From JBBQYA01 sp038209155 (GTDB lineage: Bacteria; Bacteroidota; Bacteroidia; Sphingobacteriales; Sphingobacteriaceae): 10,422 nt of DNA. Both the position numbers and the translations under genes were made by a program. This document shows, one piece after another, positions 1-6,506 of this stretch. The stretch is taken from the NCBI GenBank assembly GCA_038209155.1, contig JBBQYA010000096.1, forward strand, positions 1-10,422, written 5' to 3'. Each line of letters starts with the position of its first letter. The first letter of the stretch is position 1. The notes under the pieces are model-generated. The model was not told the origin of the DNA, ran no database searches, and saw only the letters and a program-made list of their open reading frames with translations.

Positions 1-377
1 TCAAATTCATTTTTTTTCTGATTAAAAAAAAGTTCAAAACCTCCACAATTCTCATATTTCAAATCATCTCCACAAAGGTTTTTTAATAATTCCAAACCTT
101 GCCATCTCATTTCAACAATAGTTTTCAAATCGTTTTCCGAACTGGTTTTCAATTGTGCTAACAATTCAGAAACACTCCCAAAGCACGCAAAACCAGCGTT
201 TTTGGTACTTGCCCCATTGGGAAGTAAACCTCTTTCAATGATTCCAATTTTTAATTTTGGATCTTCAACTTTAAGATGAATTGCTGCACTTAAGCCAACA
301 ATACCAGATCCAATGATGAGTACATCATATCCAGAAAAAAAAGAAGATTTCTCCCAAATGGAATAATTATTATTCAT
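1..377 (-). CDS. FAD-dependent oxidoreductase (DAO family), N-terminal part, runs off the left edge
   Basis: My own translation of the minus strand from the ATG at 377-375 gives 125 uninterrupted codons to the window edge. The N-terminus has a short lead, then a beta strand and a dinucleotide-binding motif G-S-G-I-V-G (residues 23-28) in the context YDVLIIGSGIVGLSAAIHL. An acidic residue follows (E48 in IIERG), as expected for the end of the second beta strand that holds the ADP ribose. The stretch G-A-S-T-K-N-A-G-F (about 55-63) matches the GAS-x-x-NAG signature of D-amino-acid-oxidase-like flavoproteins (PF01266). The family oxidises amines, amino acids or glycerol phosphate; the substrate cannot be told because the C-terminal half is missing. 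It starts about 100 bp from the divergent peptidase gene. The FAD fold is well supported, the subfamily is not. Confidence 0.85.
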   Translation of the reverse strand, partial: MNNNYSIWEKSSFFSGYDVLIIGSGIVGLSAAIHLKVEDPKLKIGIIERGLLPNGASTKNAGFACFGSVSELLAQLKTSSENDLKTIVEMRWQGLELLKNLCGDDLKYENCGGFELFFNQKKNEF

Positions 378-405
378 TATTTTTGAAAATATTAACTCTG
401 CAATC

Positions 406-423
406 TGCCAAATTTTTTTGGCA
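406..423. promoter_or_regulatory. Perfect 7-bp inverted repeat in a divergent intergenic region, possible operator
   Basis: TGCCAAA (406-412) and TTTGGCA (417-423) form a perfect inverted repeat around a TTTT spacer. It lies in the 99-bp gap between two divergent start codons (377 and 477). No transcript should end here, so a regulator-binding site is likelier than a terminator. No candidate regulator is visible in the window, and the match could be chance in AT-rich DNA. Confidence 0.3.
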
Positions 424-476
424 AAACGTATGGAACGTAAATTGCAAAAGCAGTATAAACTTAAAAAAACAAAAAT

Positions 477-1160
477 ATGGGATTAGCACCAATTGTATTA
501 ATGGTCATCATCATGGGAGCAAGCTGGTTTGTGGGTTGGAAATTCAAAAAAAGATTTGAAGAATATTCACAAATACCATTGCAAAGTGGAATGACCGGCG
601 AAGATATCGCCAAAAAAATGTTAGCAGATCATGGAATTAATGATGTAAAAGTAATTTCTGTAGAAGGACAATTAACCGATCATTATAATCCTGCAGATCG
701 AACGGTAAATTTAAGTCCAGATGTATTTCATGGAAGAAGCATTGCCGCAGCAGCAGTTTCGGCTCACGAATGTGGTCATGCTGTGCAACATGCAAAAGCT
801 TATGCTTGGTTACAATTTAGATCATCTATGGTTCCTGCTTTAAGTATCACTTCTAGATATATGCAATGGATATTGTTAGGTGGAATTCTATTACTTTCTA
901 CTTTTCCTTATTTATTATTAGCAGGTATTATCCTTTTTGCTTTGACTACTTTATTTAGTTTCGTTACCCTACCAGTAGAATTCGACGCTAGTAATAGAGC
1001 ATTGGCTTGGTTAGATAGCAGTGGAATTACAAGATCTGGAGAACACGAAACTGCAAAAAATGCACTTTGGTGGGCAGCTATGACTTATGTAGTTGCTGCA
1101 TTAGCTTCTCTTGCTACACTTCTTTATTATGTAAGCATATTCATGGGAAGAAGAGATTAA
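477..1160 (+). CDS. Membrane-bound neutral zinc metallopeptidase, YugP family
   Basis: The 227-residue protein matches the PF04298 family (B. subtilis YugP-like) in length and layout. A hydrophobic N-terminal segment (about 3-20) is followed by a soluble part. The zinc-binding helix HECGH lies at 97-101, within SAHECGHAVQHA. After a hydrophobic stretch (about 131-165) comes the family motif LPVEFDAS (165-172), whose E168 or D170 could supply the remaining zinc ligand. A last membrane segment spans about 198-223. The active site probably lies at the membrane face, but the natural substrate of this family is poorly known. The start at 477 is preceded by the A-rich tract usual for Bacteroidota and leaves the first membrane segment whole. 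The gene appears monocistronic: it is divergent from the oxidoreductase and ends 20 bp before a strong hairpin terminator. Confidence 0.9.
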   Translation: MGLAPIVLMVIIMGASWFVGWKFKKRFEEYSQIPLQSGMTGEDIAKKMLADHGINDVKVISVEGQLTDHYNPADRTVNLSPDVFHGRSIAAAAVSAHECGHAVQHAKAYAWLQFRSSMVPALSITSRYMQWILLGGILLLSTFPYLLLAGIILFALTTLFSFVTLPVEFDASNRALAWLDSSGITRSGEHETAKNALWWAAMTYVVAALASLATLLYYVSIFMGRRD

Positions 1161-1180
1161 TTGAAAATTATTAAAAATTA

Positions 1181-1214
1181 AAAAACTCCTGACCGTAATT
1201 GGTCAGGAGTTTTT
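1181..1214. terminator. Bidirectional intrinsic terminator between the zinc peptidase and radA
   Basis: A perfect stem pairs 1181-1194 (core ACTCCTGACC) with 1201-1214 (core GGTCAGGAGT) around a 6-nt GTAATT loop. On the plus strand it runs into eight T residues (1211-1218). On the minus strand the A-run before the stem gives a T-tract. It therefore serves the peptidase gene at 1160 and can also stop leftward transcripts from radA. Confidence 0.9.
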
Positions 1215-1261
1215 TTTTGCTAATTAATTTGACCAATAAAAAAATCTGATTCTTTTAGAAT

Positions 1262-1560
1262 ATTTAGACTTTACCATTTTTTATCTCAATAGCAATCAAA
1301 TTTTACCTTCATCCAAACAAGATCGAAAAAACCTCCTCTATTTTAGAAACAGTTTCTATCTCAATGGAAAATCGTTTTTGGTCCAATCCTTTGCTATTAT
1401 ATTTAGAAACAACTATTTTTTATGTCAATAGCAATCAAATTTCACCTTTACCCAAACAAGCTCGAAAAAACCTCCTCTATTTTAGAAACAGTTTCTATCT
1501 CAATGGAAAATCGTTTTCGGTCCAATCCTTTGCTATTATATTTAGAAACAAATATTTTTT
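1262..1560. repeat. 139-bp tandem duplication covering the 3' end of radA (about 2.15 units)
   Basis: Bases 1262-1421 align to 1401-1560 at a constant offset of 139 without gaps. I count 12 mismatches in 160 positions (about 92.5% identity). Six of the 12 fall in the first 24 bases of the left copy. The units are 1262-1400, 1401-1539 and a partial third, 1540-1560, after which the sequence becomes unique radA coding sequence. Because 139 is not a multiple of three, the extra copy does not extend the RadA frame; it lies beyond the working stop codon at 1448-1450. The rest of the 1161-1447 gap holds the terminator at 1181-1214 and otherwise nothing I recognise. Confidence 0.95.
1309..1419 (-). 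pseudogene. Duplicated remnant of the RadA C-terminus (36 codons plus stop)
   Basis: Translating the minus strand from 1419 gives 36 residues and a TGA stop at 1311-1309. They match the last 36 residues of the intact RadA at 33 positions. The changes are F to V at the third residue, R to Q at the fourteenth and S to I at the thirty-third. Only five bases differ in 111; the other two are a silent glycine change and TGA for TAA. An in-frame TAA directly upstream (1422-1420) and the lack of a start codon mean it should not be translated alone. It is a by-product of the tandem duplication and lies in the 3' untranslated part of the radA message. Confidence 0.85.
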
Positions 1561-2821
1561 CCATCCCTAGTTTTTCAGCTTCCGATATTCTTTGTTCTAT
1601 TCTATTTACTGCTCTTATCTCTCCAGAAAGCCCAACTTCGGCAGAAAAGCAAACTTTTGGAGGAATAGGCATATCCTGATATGATGAAATAATAGCCGCA
1701 ACTACTCCTAAATCTATGGCTGGATCTTCTACTTTAATTCCTCCAGTTATATTTAAAAAAACATCATTGGCTCCCAATTTAAATCCACATCTTTTTTCCA
1801 ATACTGCCAATAACATATTCATTCTACGAAGATCAAAACCAGTAGCTGATCTTTGTGCAGTTCCGTAATTGGAAGGACTTACCAATGCTTGTGATTCTAT
1901 TAATAATGGTCGCATTCCTTCTATGGTTACAGAAATGGCAATTCCACTTAATGGTTCATCTCTTGGCGATAATAAAATTTCTGAAGGATTAGAAACCTCT
2001 CTCAAACCGCTTCCTTGCATTTCGTATATTCCTAATTCTGAAGTAGAACCAAATCTATTTTTAGAACATCGCAACAATCTATAAATATGGTGTCTATCTC
2101 CCTCGAACTGCAAAACGGTGTCTACCATATGTTCCAAAATTTTTGGTCCTGCTATAATTCCGTCTTTAGTAATGTGTCCAACTAAAAAAACTGGTGTACC
2201 ACTTTCTTTAGCAAATTTAATCAACTCTGCCGTACATTCTCTGATCTGGGAAACGCTGCCAGCAGCAGAATCTATGTGTGCGGAATATAAAGTTTGAATA
2301 GAATCTATGATAACAAGTTGCGGCTCTACTTTTTCTAATTGTTTGAAGATATTTTGGGTCGCAGTTTCGGTCAATACAAAACATTGATTTCCTTTTCCGG
2401 GCTTAATGCGTTCTGCACGCATTTTCAATTGTTGTTCGCTTTCTTCACCAGAAATATAAAGAACCTTTCCTCCTGTGTGTCCAAGTGCGGTTTGTAGCAT
2501 CAAAGTAGATTTTCCAATTCCTGGTTCTCCACCTATCAAGGTTACCGAACCCGGTACTATTCCACCTCCTAAAATTCTATTAAGTTCTCCGTCATGTGTA
2601 ATAATGCGTTTTTGAACGGTATTATCTATTTCTTCTATTGCAATGGGAGCATTCATCCTTTTGGAAGATGCCACTTGATATAGAGAACTTGAGTTGTCTG
2701 ATTTCTCGACAACTTCTTCTACAAATGTATTCCACTCACCACAAGAAGGGCATTTCCCCAACCATTTAGCAGCCTGAGTTCCGCAGTTCTGGCAGAAAAA
2801 GCTAGTTTTTAATTTCGCCAT
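1448..2821 (-). CDS. radA: DNA repair protein RadA (Sms)
   Basis: RadA is a RecA-like hexameric ATPase that helps process recombination intermediates by driving branch migration of D-loops. All family parts are visible in the 457 residues, close to the usual length of about 455-460. An N-terminal zinc finger has C10, C13, C24 and C27 (CQNCG and CPSCG). The Walker A motif GEPGIGKST is at 98-106, and Walker B is LVIIDS at 169-174. The RadA-specific KNRFG motif is at 254-258. A Lon-protease-like C-terminal domain follows, from about 290 on. The start ATG overlaps the TAA of the upstream aminopeptidase by one base (TAATG), so the two are probably co-transcribed and translationally coupled. The last 36 codons lie in a tandem repeat with a second copy just downstream; the copy used here continues the unique coding sequence and ends at the TAA at 1450-1448. 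Confidence 0.97.
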   Translation of the reverse strand: MAKLKTSFFCQNCGTQAAKWLGKCPSCGEWNTFVEEVVEKSDNSSSLYQVASSKRMNAPIAIEEIDNTVQKRIITHDGELNRILGGGIVPGSVTLIGGEPGIGKSTLMLQTALGHTGGKVLYISGEESEQQLKMRAERIKPGKGNQCFVLTETATQNIFKQLEKVEPQLVIIDSIQTLYSAHIDSAAGSVSQIRECTAELIKFAKESGTPVFLVGHITKDGIIAGPKILEHMVDTVLQFEGDRHHIYRLLRCSKNRFGSTSELGIYEMQGSGLREVSNPSEILLSPRDEPLSGIAISVTIEGMRPLLIESQALVSPSNYGTAQRSATGFDLRRMNMLLAVLEKRCGFKLGANDVFLNITGGIKVEDPAIDLGVVAAIISSYQDMPIPPKVCFSAEVGLSGEIRAVNRIEQRISEAEKLGMEKIFVSKYNSKGLDRKRFSIEIETVSKIEEVFSSLFG

Positions 2822-4110
2822 TAGCTATTCATCAACTCCTCTATCTCTTCTATTTCTCTTGGAATGCTTGCCATTAAATCAATATTTCCATTTTTGGTAA
2901 GTTGTAAATTATTTTCAATTCTAATTCCTAATCCTTCTTTTGGAATATAAATTCCGGGTTCGCAAGTCAAAACCATTCCTTCTTCTAATTTTTGATATCT
3001 GTTTCCCAAATCATGAACATCTAAACCCAAAAAATGAGAAGTTCCATGCATGAAATATTGTTTATATAAAGGCATCGCAGAATCTTGTTTTAAAACTTCT
3101 TGTCTATCTAACAAACCCAAATCTATTAATTCAGATTCCATAAAATTTCCTACTTCCTTTTGATACTCATCTAATAAAATTCCCGGTTGCAATATTCCAG
3201 TTGCAAATTTCATGGTTCTAAGAACTGCATTATAAACCTGCTTTTGTCTTTCAGAATATCTCCCAGAAACCGGGATTGATCGACTTAAATCTGCATTATA
3301 ATTCGCGTACTCTGCGCCAAAATCTAAAAGTATTACCTCTCCATCATAGCAAACTTTGTTATTATCATTATAATGTAAAATACATGCAGATGCTCCAGAT
3401 GCTATAATTGGATTGTATGCATGGCCTGTTGCTCTATTTTTGATAAACTCATGAATTATTTCTGCTTCTATTTCATATTCTGTTACTTCGGGTTTTACAA
3501 ATTTTAAAACTCTACGGAATGCAGATTCAGTAATCTGGCAGGCGGTTTTGATTTGAGCTATTTCGATTTCAGATTTTATTGCACGTAGTTTTCTAAATAT
3601 TGGAGCAGCTCGATTATACTGATGCAATGGAAATCTGTTTTTTAAATCTAAAGCCAATCTTAAATCGCGATAGGGAACCGTATGAGAGTAGCGATCATTA
3701 TCATTACTATTCAAATATATATTTTCTGCATAATTAAGAAGCAGGTTTAATATGGCTTCATATTCATCCAACCAAAAAATTGATTCGATTCCAGAAGCTT
3801 GTTTTGCTTCCTCTTTAGTATATTTATGACCTTCCCAAACTGCTATACGTTCGTTCGTTTGTTTTAAAAATAAAACTTCTCTATAAGCTAGAATGGGACT
3901 ATCTGGAAATAATATTAGAATGCTTTGTTCCTGATCTATTCCAGATAAGTAAAACAAGTCTGGACTTTGCTTAAAAGTTAATAAAGCATCTCCACTTTTA
4001 GGAAATTCATCGTTAGAATGAATGATAACAATGGAATTAGATTTAATATTTGAAACAAAACGTTGTCTATTTTCGATAAACAGTTTGTTTTCAGGTGCGA
4101 TATATTTCAT
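2821..4110 (-). CDS. Xaa-Pro aminopeptidase, M24B family (PepP-like)
   Basis: A cytoplasmic two-metal peptidase expected to remove an N-terminal residue that precedes proline. The 429 residues split into an AMP_N-type N-terminal domain (about 1-150) and a pita-bread catalytic domain (about 175-420). The five metal ligands of the M24 fold are all present: D263 (LLDFG), D274 (NADLSRS), H359 (HGTSHFLG), E384 (LTCEPGIY) and E399 (IRIENN). The accessory histidines H246 (LHYN) and H366 (DVHD) are also in place, so it should be active. The length is near that of E. coli PepP. It is the first gene of a leftward pair with radA, sharing one base in TAATG. Its promoter should lie in the gap shared with the OmpA gene; I found only a weak minus-strand match (TAATTTTA) there. 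Confidence 0.93.
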   Translation of the reverse strand: MKYIAPENKLFIENRQRFVSNIKSNSIVIIHSNDEFPKSGDALLTFKQSPDLFYLSGIDQEQSILILFPDSPILAYREVLFLKQTNERIAVWEGHKYTKEEAKQASGIESIFWLDEYEAILNLLLNYAENIYLNSNDNDRYSHTVPYRDLRLALDLKNRFPLHQYNRAAPIFRKLRAIKSEIEIAQIKTACQITESAFRRVLKFVKPEVTEYEIEAEIIHEFIKNRATGHAYNPIIASGASACILHYNDNNKVCYDGEVILLDFGAEYANYNADLSRSIPVSGRYSERQKQVYNAVLRTMKFATGILQPGILLDEYQKEVGNFMESELIDLGLLDRQEVLKQDSAMPLYKQYFMHGTSHFLGLDVHDLGNRYQKLEEGMVLTCEPGIYIPKEGLGIRIENNLQLTKNGNIDLMASIPREIEEIEELMNS

Positions 4111-4165
4111 AAACTTAAAAAAGAAAAAGTAAATAGAGCTTTTAGTAAAATTATTGAGGGTAAAA

Positions 4166-4181
4166 TAAGGTGATTAAGGTG
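4166..4181 (+). repeat. Heptamer direct repeat TAAGGTG x2 upstream of the OmpA promoter
   Basis: TAAGGTG occurs at 4166-4172 and 4175-4181, a 9-bp period, about 28 bp upstream of the predicted -33 element of the OmpA gene. The position suits an activator or repressor site, but two short heptamers in AT-rich DNA are weak evidence. The rest of 4111-4255 shows only the promoter listed separately. Confidence 0.25.
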
Positions 4182-4208
4182 GAATTTAAAATTTAATTTT
4201 GCATTATT

Positions 4209-4238
4209 TTTGTTATTTTGAAAATTAAATTACATTTG
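4209..4238 (+). promoter_or_regulatory. Bacteroidota-type promoter for the OmpA-family gene
   Basis: TTTG at 4209-4212 is followed after 18 nt by TACATTTG at 4231-4238, an exact match to the -7 consensus TAnnTTTG. The predicted start of transcription is about 4243-4246. That leaves about 45 nt of leader before the ATG at 4289 but only about 10-13 nt before the ATG at 4256, which favours 4289 as the start codon. Confidence 0.7.
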
Positions 4239-4288
4239 GCGAGATTGTCGAAAAAATGCTCTCAGAACACTCAAACAAAAAAACAAAA

Positions 4289-5929
4289 ATGAAAAACTTT
4301 ACCTTCAGAAAAATTATTACTCTTAGCATAGTTTTACTTGCTTTTTCGGCAGGAACTTTCGCTCAGAAAACTACTACAAGCACAACTACTACAGAAGTTA
4401 AAAATACAACTTTCGGAGGTAGGCAACAATTCAGAACTTGGTCTGTGGCTTTAAACGCAGGTATGCAAAATCCATTTACTATTTTTGGAGGCAAAAATGA
4501 TTTTGATGCTAGAGATGGTTTTGAATTTGGTTACGGTTTGGGTTTAAGTGTTGAAAAACAATTAGGACACAATTTTGCCTTACGTGGAGATTATTTATTT
4601 GGTCAATTAAAAGGAAAAAACGTACCACTTTCTTCCGAATTTCCAGTTGGAGAATTTAAAACTACCATCAATGGAGAAGGAACTTTAAACTTTGTAGTAA
4701 ACTTTGGAAACGTTGATTTCTTAAAGAGAGAGAATAGATTTAGTCCATTTGCTTCTTTTGGAGTAGGATTAGCAAACTTTAATGCTGAAGCTAAATTTGC
4801 GGACCCTACTGTTTTAAGTAATAATGGAGAATTTTTGATCAGTGGTAATACTTGGGAGTTTGTAATGCCAGTAGGTTTTGGAGTAAAATATAAAGTAAAC
4901 GAAAACATAAGAGCTACTTTAGGTCATACCATTAAATTTATGGATGGCGATAAATTAGACGCTTCTACTTTCTACACTAACAATGATCGGTACTCTTACA
5001 CTTATATAGGTGTGGGTTATGTGTTTGGCGATATAGCAAAAGAAGATTTAGAATTTGTGAATCCAATTGCTAGAATGTATGATGAGTTAATTATAAACGA
5101 ACAACTACAAAAACAAATTGATGAATTGAAAGGAAAAGTAGCTGCCAATGAAAGTGAAATTTCTAATATGAAGAAAGATACTGATGGTGATGGTATTTCT
5201 GATTTATTTGATAAAGAACCAAATACCCCAGCAGGTAGTAAAATAGATGGTTCTGGTCGTACTTTAGATACAGATGGCGATGGAATTCCTGATTATTTGG
5301 ATAAGTGTCCAACTTTTCCTGGTGACTCTGCTTCTGGTGGTTGTACTATTAATGGTTCCTCAGTAAATGGATCTAATGCAGATGGAAATGGTGGTTATAC
5401 CAAAATAAACTCTAGCGAAGATGATATGAACAATACTGGAAGAGGAAAAGGCGGAAAGAATAATAATAAAGGTGGTAAAGGCGGTAAAGGCGGAAAGAAT
5501 AATAATTCTGGAAATAATAATAATTCTGGCAACAATAACGGAACTGGAAATAATAATAGTGGAGACGGAGATAGTGGTTTAGGTCTTTCTGGCCCAATAT
5601 CTGGATACGAAAACGTTCAATTTGATTTTGATAGTTTCGTTATTAAGCCAGTTTCCTTTCCGATTTTGGATAAACTTTCTGAAATCTTAACAAACGATTC
5701 TAAAAAAGCAATGTACATAGATGGTCACGCAAGTGCAGAAGGTACAGATATGCATAATATGCAATTATCGAAAGAAAGAGCTTTTGCAGTGAAAAGTTAT
5801 TTGTTGAAAAAAGGTGTTCCAGCAAGAAAAGTTACAACTCGTGGTTTTGGAGAATCTAAACCAGTAGTCCCAAATACTACTGAGGATGGAAGAATTAAAA
5901 ACAGAAGAGTTGAATTCAAAACAAAATAA
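4289..5929 (+). CDS. OmpA-family outer membrane protein with TSP3 calcium-type repeats and peptidoglycan-binding domain
   Basis: An in-frame ATG exists at 4256, but I prefer 4289: it directly starts a clean signal peptide (KNFTFRK, a hydrophobic core, then TFA before Q26) and follows an A-rich tract. From there the protein has 546 residues. The mature part begins with a Thr-rich stretch, then a beta-rich OmpA-like barrel (about 45-250) and a short helical linker (about 268-296). Two TSP3 Asp-rich repeats, DTDGDGISD and DTDGDGIPD, lie within about 297-345. A Gly/Asn/Lys low-complexity linker (about 384-424) precedes the OmpA C-terminal domain (about 440-546). That domain keeps LSKER with R497 and the closing NRRVEF motif, but has GHAS where many homologues have GHTD or GHAD. 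Expected role: outer membrane structure and tethering to peptidoglycan. It is flanked by its own promoter and terminator. Confidence 0.92.
   Translation: MKNFTFRKIITLSIVLLAFSAGTFAQKTTTSTTTTEVKNTTFGGRQQFRTWSVALNAGMQNPFTIFGGKNDFDARDGFEFGYGLGLSVEKQLGHNFALRGDYLFGQLKGKNVPLSSEFPVGEFKTTINGEGTLNFVVNFGNVDFLKRENRFSPFASFGVGLANFNAEAKFADPTVLSNNGEFLISGNTWEFVMPVGFGVKYKVNENIRATLGHTIKFMDGDKLDASTFYTNNDRYSYTYIGVGYVFGDIAKEDLEFVNPIARMYDELIINEQLQKQIDELKGKVAANESEISNMKKDTDGDGISDLFDKEPNTPAGSKIDGSGRTLDTDGDGIPDYLDKCPTFPGDSASGGCTINGSSVNGSNADGNGGYTKINSSEDDMNNTGRGKGGKNNNKGGKGGKGGKNNNSGNNNNSGNNNGTGNNNSGDGDSGLGLSGPISGYENVQFDFDSFVIKPVSFPILDKLSEILTNDSKKAMYIDGHASAEGTDMHNMQLSKERAFAVKSYLLKKGVPARKVTTRGFGESKPVVPNTTEDGRIKNRRVEFKTK
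5438..5560 (+). repeat. Low-complexity Gly/Asn/Lys-coding repeat inside the OmpA gene
   Basis: About 41 codons built from short units such as GGK, NNN and NNSG. They read first as Lys/Gly blocks (KGGK repeated) and then as Asn/Ser/Gly blocks. It links the TSP3 repeats to the peptidoglycan-binding domain, so it is probably a flexible, positively charged spacer. Repeats of GGTAAAGGC and AATAATAAT make it a likely site of length change by slippage. Confidence 0.8.
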
Positions 5930-5946
5930 TCAGTATTAAGTTAATT

Positions 5947-5976
5947 AAAGGGGCTACCAAACGTAGCCCTTTTTTT
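5947..5976 (+). terminator. Intrinsic terminator of the OmpA gene
   Basis: The stem AAAGGGGCTAC (5947-5957) pairs with GTAGCCCTTTT (5963-5973) around the loop CCAAAC/CAAAC, with one G-T pair, and is followed by further T residues to 5976. It begins 17 bp after the OmpA stop codon. It ends only 6 bp before the start codon of the next small ORF, which is unusual. Confidence 0.85.
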
Positions 5977-5982
5977 ATATCT

Positions 5983-6120
5983 ATGTATTTTTTCAGAAAA
6001 GCAGATCCCACTCGTCCAACTAATTTTAACATTAAAGCGATGCATTGGATAAATAAAATCGCCATTATAGTATTTTTGTCTGGAATACTTATCCGTTTGG
6101 GTTTGTATTTCTTTAAATAA
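5983..6120 (+). CDS. Small single-pass membrane protein, 45 residues, function unknown
   Basis: The ORF has a charged N-terminus (FFRKADPTRP, residues 3-12), a short amphipathic part (NIKAMHWINK) and one hydrophobic segment (about 26-37, IAIIVFLSGILI), ending YFFK. I take it as real because the frame ends 2 nt before the ridA start codon, the composition is protein-like, and the R/K-K-x-D-P-x-x-P then membrane-span layout recalls short Bacteroidota proteins I know as DUF6728. That family name is from memory and unverified. Homologues may have a longer N-terminus; here the in-frame DNA upstream holds the terminator and no close ATG. It probably sits in the inner membrane and is co-transcribed with ridA. 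No function can be assigned. Confidence 0.6.
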   Translation: MYFFRKADPTRPTNFNIKAMHWINKIAIIVFLSGILIRLGLYFFK

Positions 6121-6122
6121 TA

Positions 6123-6503
6123 ATGGAAAAAAAAATAATTTATACATCAAAAGCTCCAGAACCTATTGGTCCATATAGCCAAGCTGTGCAATTTGGAAAT
6201 ACTTTATTTACTTCTGGACAGATTGCCTTAGACTCAAAAAGTGGTTTATTGGTGAATGAAAATATCAATTCCGAAACCCATCAGGTTATGAAAAATCTTA
6301 AAGCAGTCTTAAATGAAGCAGGATTTGATTTTAAAGACATTGTAAAAACATCTATTTTTCTTTCAGATATGGGATTATTTGCTGAGGTAAATACAATTTA
6401 TGCTTCTTATTTTGAAAAAGATTTTCCAGCAAGAGAAACCATACAAGCTGCAGGATTGCCAAAAGCAGTGAATGTAGAAATATCGGTCATCGCTTGTAAA
6501 TAA
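6123..6503 (+). CDS. ridA: RidA family reactive enamine/imine deaminase (YjgF/UK114)
   Basis: RidA hydrolyses reactive enamine/imine intermediates such as 2-aminoacrylate, released by PLP enzymes like threonine/serine dehydratase, and so protects PLP enzymes from damage. The 126 residues match the family length. Signature segments are present: PIGPYSQA at 14-21, FTSGQI at 29-34, and FPARETIQAAGLPK at 101-114. The last contains the key arginine R104 that binds the substrate carboxylate. E119 (VNVEI) matches the conserved C-terminal glutamate. These residues suggest an active deaminase of the RidA subgroup rather than an inactive Rid paralogue. It lies 2 nt after the small membrane ORF and 3 nt before a transporter gene. 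No biosynthetic dehydratase is in the window, so the metabolic link stays general. Confidence 0.95.
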   Translation: MEKKIIYTSKAPEPIGPYSQAVQFGNTLFTSGQIALDSKSGLLVNENINSETHQVMKNLKAVLNEAGFDFKDIVKTSIFLSDMGLFAEVNTIYASYFEKDFPARETIQAAGLPKAVNVEISVIACK

Positions 6504-6506
6504 GTT

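Noticed and set aside
1262..1560. CRISPR-like or mobile-element interpretation of the repeat
   Set aside because: The units are directly abutting 139-bp copies of radA coding sequence with no spacers, terminal inverted repeats or transposase.
1364..1679. Overlapping plus-strand ORFs of 68 and 85 codons
   Set aside because: They are antisense to radA and its duplicated tail, and their internal similarity to each other simply reflects the 139-bp tandem repeat.
4256..4288. Upstream ATG that would add 11 residues to the OmpA protein
   Set aside because: It would place a polar stretch before the signal peptide and lie only about 10-13 nt from the predicted transcription start; 4289 gives a clean signal peptide.
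6045..6078. TTG-N23-TATTTTTG, an exact -7 match that could be an internal ridA promoter
   Set aside because: It lies inside the small ORF, where the bases also encode its membrane segment; T-rich membrane codons produce such matches by chance. Kept only as an alternative for ridA expression.
5941..6150. Minus-strand ORF of 69 codons
   Set aside because: It runs antisense through the OmpA terminator and the plus-strand small ORF and has no recognisable features; the plus-strand frame is more protein-like and abuts ridA.
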